A DNA stretch of 64,000 nt. It comes from Sphingomonas echinoides (GTDB taxonomy: Bacteria > Pseudomonadota > Alphaproteobacteria > Sphingomonadales > Sphingomonadaceae). Numbering within the stretch: position 1 is the stretch's first letter; each line of letters starts with the position of its first letter. Where the stretch lies: contig NZ_JAPYKK010000006.1 in NCBI RefSeq assembly GCF_029623395.1, positions 1-64,000 on the forward strand, read 5' to 3'. Positions 61,225-64,000 of the stretch are shown here, one piece after another. A program made the position numbers and the translations under genes. The notes under the pieces are model-generated. The model made no database searches and had not been told where the DNA came from. It was given only the letters and a program-made list of their open reading frames with translations.

Positions 61225-63447
61225 ATGCGCATCGTCCGCCTCGCCGCTTCCGTCCTCGCCCTGGCCGCGAGCGATGCTGGAGTGGCCCAATCGCAATCTG
61301 CGCGCGCACCGGTCTATCCGACGCCATATCCGCAGACCTCCCCCATGATGGTCCAGCCGGTCGGCGATGCCGACGCGCTGGCGAGCGAGATCCGCTTGCT
61401 TGCGGCGGACCCCAACAACGTTCAGGCACTGGTCCGCGCGGGTGAACTCGCGCTCAAGCTGGAAGACCCGACCGCGGCGGCGACGTTCTTCGCGCGCGCG
61501 GCGCGGATCGATCCGCGCAATCCGCGGATCAAGGCGGGCGAGGGCAGTCTGCTCGTCACCGCCGAGCGGCCGGGCGAAGCGCTGCGGCATTTCGGCGAGG
61601 CGGAGTCGCTGGGCGGGGACGTCCGCAGTTTCGCCGCCGACCGTGGCCTTGCCTATGATCTGATCGGCGAACAGGACCGCGCACAGCGCGAATATCGCGT
61701 CGCCTTGCGCGCCGCCGAAGATGACGAGACGCGTCGGCGCTATGCGCTGTCGCTCGGCATATCGGGGAAGCGCGAGCTGGCGCTGAAGGAAATCGAACCG
61801 CTGTTGCGCAAGAGCGACCGTGGCGCGTGGCGGTCGCGCGCGTTCATCCTGGCGATGGGCGGCGACAAGGCGGGCGCGGAGCGGATCGCGACGACGATGA
61901 TGCCGGCGGGGATGGCGCAGGGGTTGCAGCCGTTCTTCGAGATCCTGCCGTCGCTGCGCCCGGCGGATCGCGCGTTCGCTGTACATTTTGGTGAAGTGCG
62001 CGCTTCGCCCACGCGGCTTGCCGACGCGCGGATGATTCCGCCGCTCGCTGCGTTGCGCCCCGATCCGACCGCGCCGGTCGACAGCGTTGCGACGCCGCGG
62101 CCCCCCGCCGTGACGGTCGCCGCAGCGCCGAGCCGCAAGGATCGCCGGTCGCGCAAGGAGCGCGAACGCGAGAGCGTGACGATCGTGGCGGCGACGACAC
62201 CGCCGGTCGTGCCGCTGCCGGCGCCCCCGGCCTATGTGCCGCGCCCGACGACGATGGCGTCCGCAACGCCGTATCAGGGGCCGCGCTATGGCGGGCGGAC
62301 CAGCACCGCGTCGAGCGCGACCCGCGCCGCGAACCTCGCCGCCGCCACCGCGTTGCGCACGCCGGAGACGGCGTCTGCGTTCGCGGAGGGGCCGTCGTCC
62401 GCTGGCGGTGGCAGTTCTGCCGCATTGCCTTCGAACGTGGCGCTCGGATCGTCGACCGTGGTGGGCGCGAGCCGTGCCGCTTCGTCTGGTTATGCACCAT
62501 CCTATCCGGCGGCGACTCCTGCGCCGAATCGGTCGGCCTATGTGCCGACGGCGCAGCGGGCGAAGGCGGCGGCTGTGCCCTTGACCGCGACACAGCGCGC
62601 CAACGCCGCGTCCGCAGCGGTCCAGCCGGGCGCGACTTCGACGCCGCCAGCCTATGTCGCGCGGAGTGTCCCTCCGGTGGCGTCCGAACCGAGCGGTGCT
62701 GCGGCGGTTGCGCCCAGCGTGGTCGCGCCGGTTGCGGCTGCGGTCGCTACGCCTGCTCCAGTCCGCAGCGAGGATTCGATCCTGGCGGCGATCATCGCGG
62801 GGATCAACATTCCGGGCACCGAACTGGGCGTCGCGCCTGAGCGGATGGCGGTCACCGCGCCGCCGCCGATCCAGCGCGCGATCCCGAGCCGTCCGCTGGA
62901 AACCGAAGGCACGACCGCCGCCTTGCCGAAAGCGGCGCCCGCGCGCGCTTCGGTTGCGCGGACTCCCACCGAAACGCGGATGGTCGACCGCAATTCCGGG
63001 AAGCCGGTGGTCGACGCGGATGCTGCCGACGAACGGGTCGGTGCGGCGCGCAAGACCGCTGCCGACAAGAAGGCACTCGCCGACAAGGCCGCCAAGAAGC
63101 TCGCCGACGCCAAGAAGCTCGCGGACGCCAAGAAGGCGGAGGAGAAGCGCAAGAACGATCCCAAGCTGCTCGAACCGCAGCGCTATTGGGTGCAGGTGGC
63201 GGGCGGCGCCAATGCCGGTGACCTGTCCAAGCAGTGGGACAAGCTCAAAAGCAAGAACGCCAAGGCGCTTGCCGGGCGGACGGGGTGGGTGACGCCGCAG
63301 CGGGCGACCAATCGCGTGCTGACCGGGCCGTTCAAGACCGACGACGAAGCGCAGGCGTTCGTTAACACGCTCGCCAAGCAGGGACTGTCGGGGTTCGTCT
63401 TCACCAGTGAGGCTGGACAGAAAGTCACGAAATTGCCGGGTAAATGA
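61225..63447 (+). CDS. SPOR-domain protein with TPR-like N-terminus
   Basis: This 740-residue exported protein has a signal peptide ([20 protein letters not shown]) and a TPR-like helical region (~45–220, [40 protein letters not shown]). A long Ala/Pro/Thr/Ser-rich disordered stretch (~260–600) and a Lys/Ala charged helix (~610–650) follow. A C-terminal SPOR domain (~655–740, [36 protein letters not shown]) ends it. SPOR domains bind denuded septal glycan, so it probably localises to the division site. The start is ATG 61225. The frame upstream to 60946 overlaps ftsZ. dgt overlaps the stop. Confidence 0.85.
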   Translation: MRIVRLAASVLALAASDAGVAQSQSARAPVYPTPYPQTSPMMVQPVGDADALASEIRLLAADPNNVQALVRAGELALKLEDPTAAATFFARAARIDPRNPRIKAGEGSLLVTAERPGEALRHFGEAESLGGDVRSFAADRGLAYDLIGEQDRAQREYRVALRAAEDDETRRRYALSLGISGKRELALKEIEPLLRKSDRGAWRSRAFILAMGGDKAGAERIATTMMPAGMAQGLQPFFEILPSLRPADRAFAVHFGEVRASPTRLADARMIPPLAALRPDPTAPVDSVATPRPPAVTVAAAPSRKDRRSRKERERESVTIVAATTPPVVPLPAPPAYVPRPTTMASATPYQGPRYGGRTSTASSATRAANLAAATALRTPETASAFAEGPSSAGGGSSAALPSNVALGSSTVVGASRAASSGYAPSYPAATPAPNRSAYVPTAQRAKAAAVPLTATQRANAASAAVQPGATSTPPAYVARSVPPVASEPSGAAAVAPSVVAPVAAAVATPAPVRSEDSILAAIIAGINIPGTELGVAPERMAVTAPPPIQRAIPSRPLETEGTTAALPKAAPARASVARTPTETRMVDRNSGKPVVDADAADERVGAARKTAADKKALADKAAKKLADAKKLADAKKAEEKRKNDPKLLEPQRYWVQVAGGANAGDLSKQWDKLKSKNAKALAGRTGWVTPQRATNRVLTGPFKTDDEAQAFVNTLAKQGLSGFVFTSEAGQKVTKLPGK

Positions 63448-64000
63448 GAAGCGTCGCGCGCTGGGCAAGCCGCCCGGAGCTGAGCCGGGGGCGCCTGCAT
63501 GACGAAAGCGCCGGGAGCGGTGGGGTGTCGGTGCGGGGGCCGCGCGATGCGTTCCAGCGCGACCGCGACCGCATCGTCCATTCGATCAGCTTCCGCCGGT
63601 TGCGGCACAAGACGCAGGTGTTCATGGCGCCGGACGGGGACCATTTCCGCGTCCGCCTGACGCACAGTCTGGAGGTCGCGCAGATCGCACGGACGATCGC
63701 GCGCGCGCTCGGGCTCAACGAGGATCTGACCGAAGCGCTGGCACTCGCGCATGACATCGGCCACCCGCCGTTCGGGCATGCCGGCGAGGATGCGCTCGAG
63801 CGTGCGCTGGCGGGGCAGGGCGGGTTCGATCACAACGGCAATACGCTGCGCGCGCTGATGCTGATCGACAGCCCCTATCCGCGCTGGGAGGGGCTCAACC
63901 TCACCTGGGAAACGCTCGAGGGGCTGGCGAAGCACAACGGCCCGATCGCGCGGCCGGGCTGGGCGCTGGCGGAATGCGACGCGGCGTTTCCGTTCGAGCT
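63444..64000 (+). CDS. dgt: Deoxyguanosinetriphosphate triphosphohydrolase-like protein (cut by window end)
   Basis: The visible ~185 residues begin [20 protein letters not shown]. They include the dNTPase motifs [40 protein letters not shown] and [20 protein letters not shown], giving the H…HD…D metal-binding set. This is the short dGTPase-like HD hydrolase subfamily, which cleaves dNTPs to nucleosides and triphosphate. ATG 63444 overlaps the SPOR gene stop (ATGA). The C-terminal part lies beyond the window. Confidence 0.93.
   Translation, partial: MRSVARWASRPELSRGRLHDESAGSGGVSVRGPRDAFQRDRDRIVHSISFRRLRHKTQVFMAPDGDHFRVRLTHSLEVAQIARTIARALGLNEDLTEALALAHDIGHPPFGHAGEDALERALAGQGGFDHNGNTLRALMLIDSPYPRWEGLNLTWETLEGLAKHNGPIARPGWALAECDAAFPFE

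Noticed and set aside
61213..63468. 751-residue minus-strand frame opposite the SPOR gene
   Set aside because: Extremely Arg-rich shadow frame; the + strand has a signal peptide and a SPOR domain.

Overview
The window is a chromosomal segment of a GC-rich alphaproteobacterium, most likely a sphingomonad (Sphingomonas or a close relative). The basis is gene content and order: a GcrA regulator, petABC, a tRNA-Trp–secE–nusG block, NDUFA12–DUF2155–aat, and a complete alphaproteobacterial dcw cluster. Sphingomonad-type intergenic palindromes and a PEP-CTERM protein agree with this. No database search was possible, so the genus is an inference. Apart from small palindromic repeats there is no phage, insertion sequence, CRISPR array or rRNA.

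Layout. 1–4.9 kb: truncated gcrA, an ABC-2 permease, argD–argF (arginine synthesis) and hslO. 4.9–8.2 kb: secreted proteins and queC–queE (queuosine precursor), with a CtrA-type box and a strong terminator bounding a candidate small RNA upstream of queC. 8.2–17.3 kb: lipB, two paralogous membrane proteins, hemF, trmL, petABC (cytochrome bc1), apt and a MaoC-like dehydratase. 17.4–24.7 kb: a secreted phosphodiesterase, a His/Met-rich envelope protein with a DUF2946-like partner, ychF, a TIGR02466-type oxygenase, pth and rplY. 24.8–29.8 kb: modABC behind a ModE-like operator, a PEP-CTERM phytase/esterase-like protein, and nusG, secE and tRNA-Trp. 29.8–41.7 kb: a GGDEF–EAL protein, a fatty acyl-AMP ligase, recX, a double cold-shock protein, DUF192, NDUFA12-like, DUF2155, aat, an orphan ParA, a Y-family polymerase and cysK.

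41.7–63.4 kb is the dcw cluster, all on the + strand and mostly joined by 1–4 nt stop/start overlaps: mraZ–rsmH–ftsL–ftsI–murE–murF–mraY–murD–ftsW–murG–murC–(64-aa protein)–murB–ddl–ftsQ–ftsA–ftsZ. It is followed by a SPOR-domain protein and the start of dgt. Together these genes make the lipid-linked peptidoglycan precursor and build the septal machinery. MurE carries the DNPR motif typical of meso-diaminopimelate-adding enzymes.

Most unusual features: (i) murD carries an in-frame copy of the palindromic repeat found just upstream of it, and that copy is itself interrupted by a second, perfectly folded 62-nt three-hairpin element; (ii) two sets of 10-bp-phased GGGGA repeats, in opposite orientation, upstream of mraZ that fit MraZ operators; (iii) a full CtrA box about 80–90 bp before an intrinsic terminator, framing a candidate cell-cycle-controlled sRNA; (iv) a ModE-type palindrome at modA; (v) an unrecognised 64-aa gene coupled between murC and murB.
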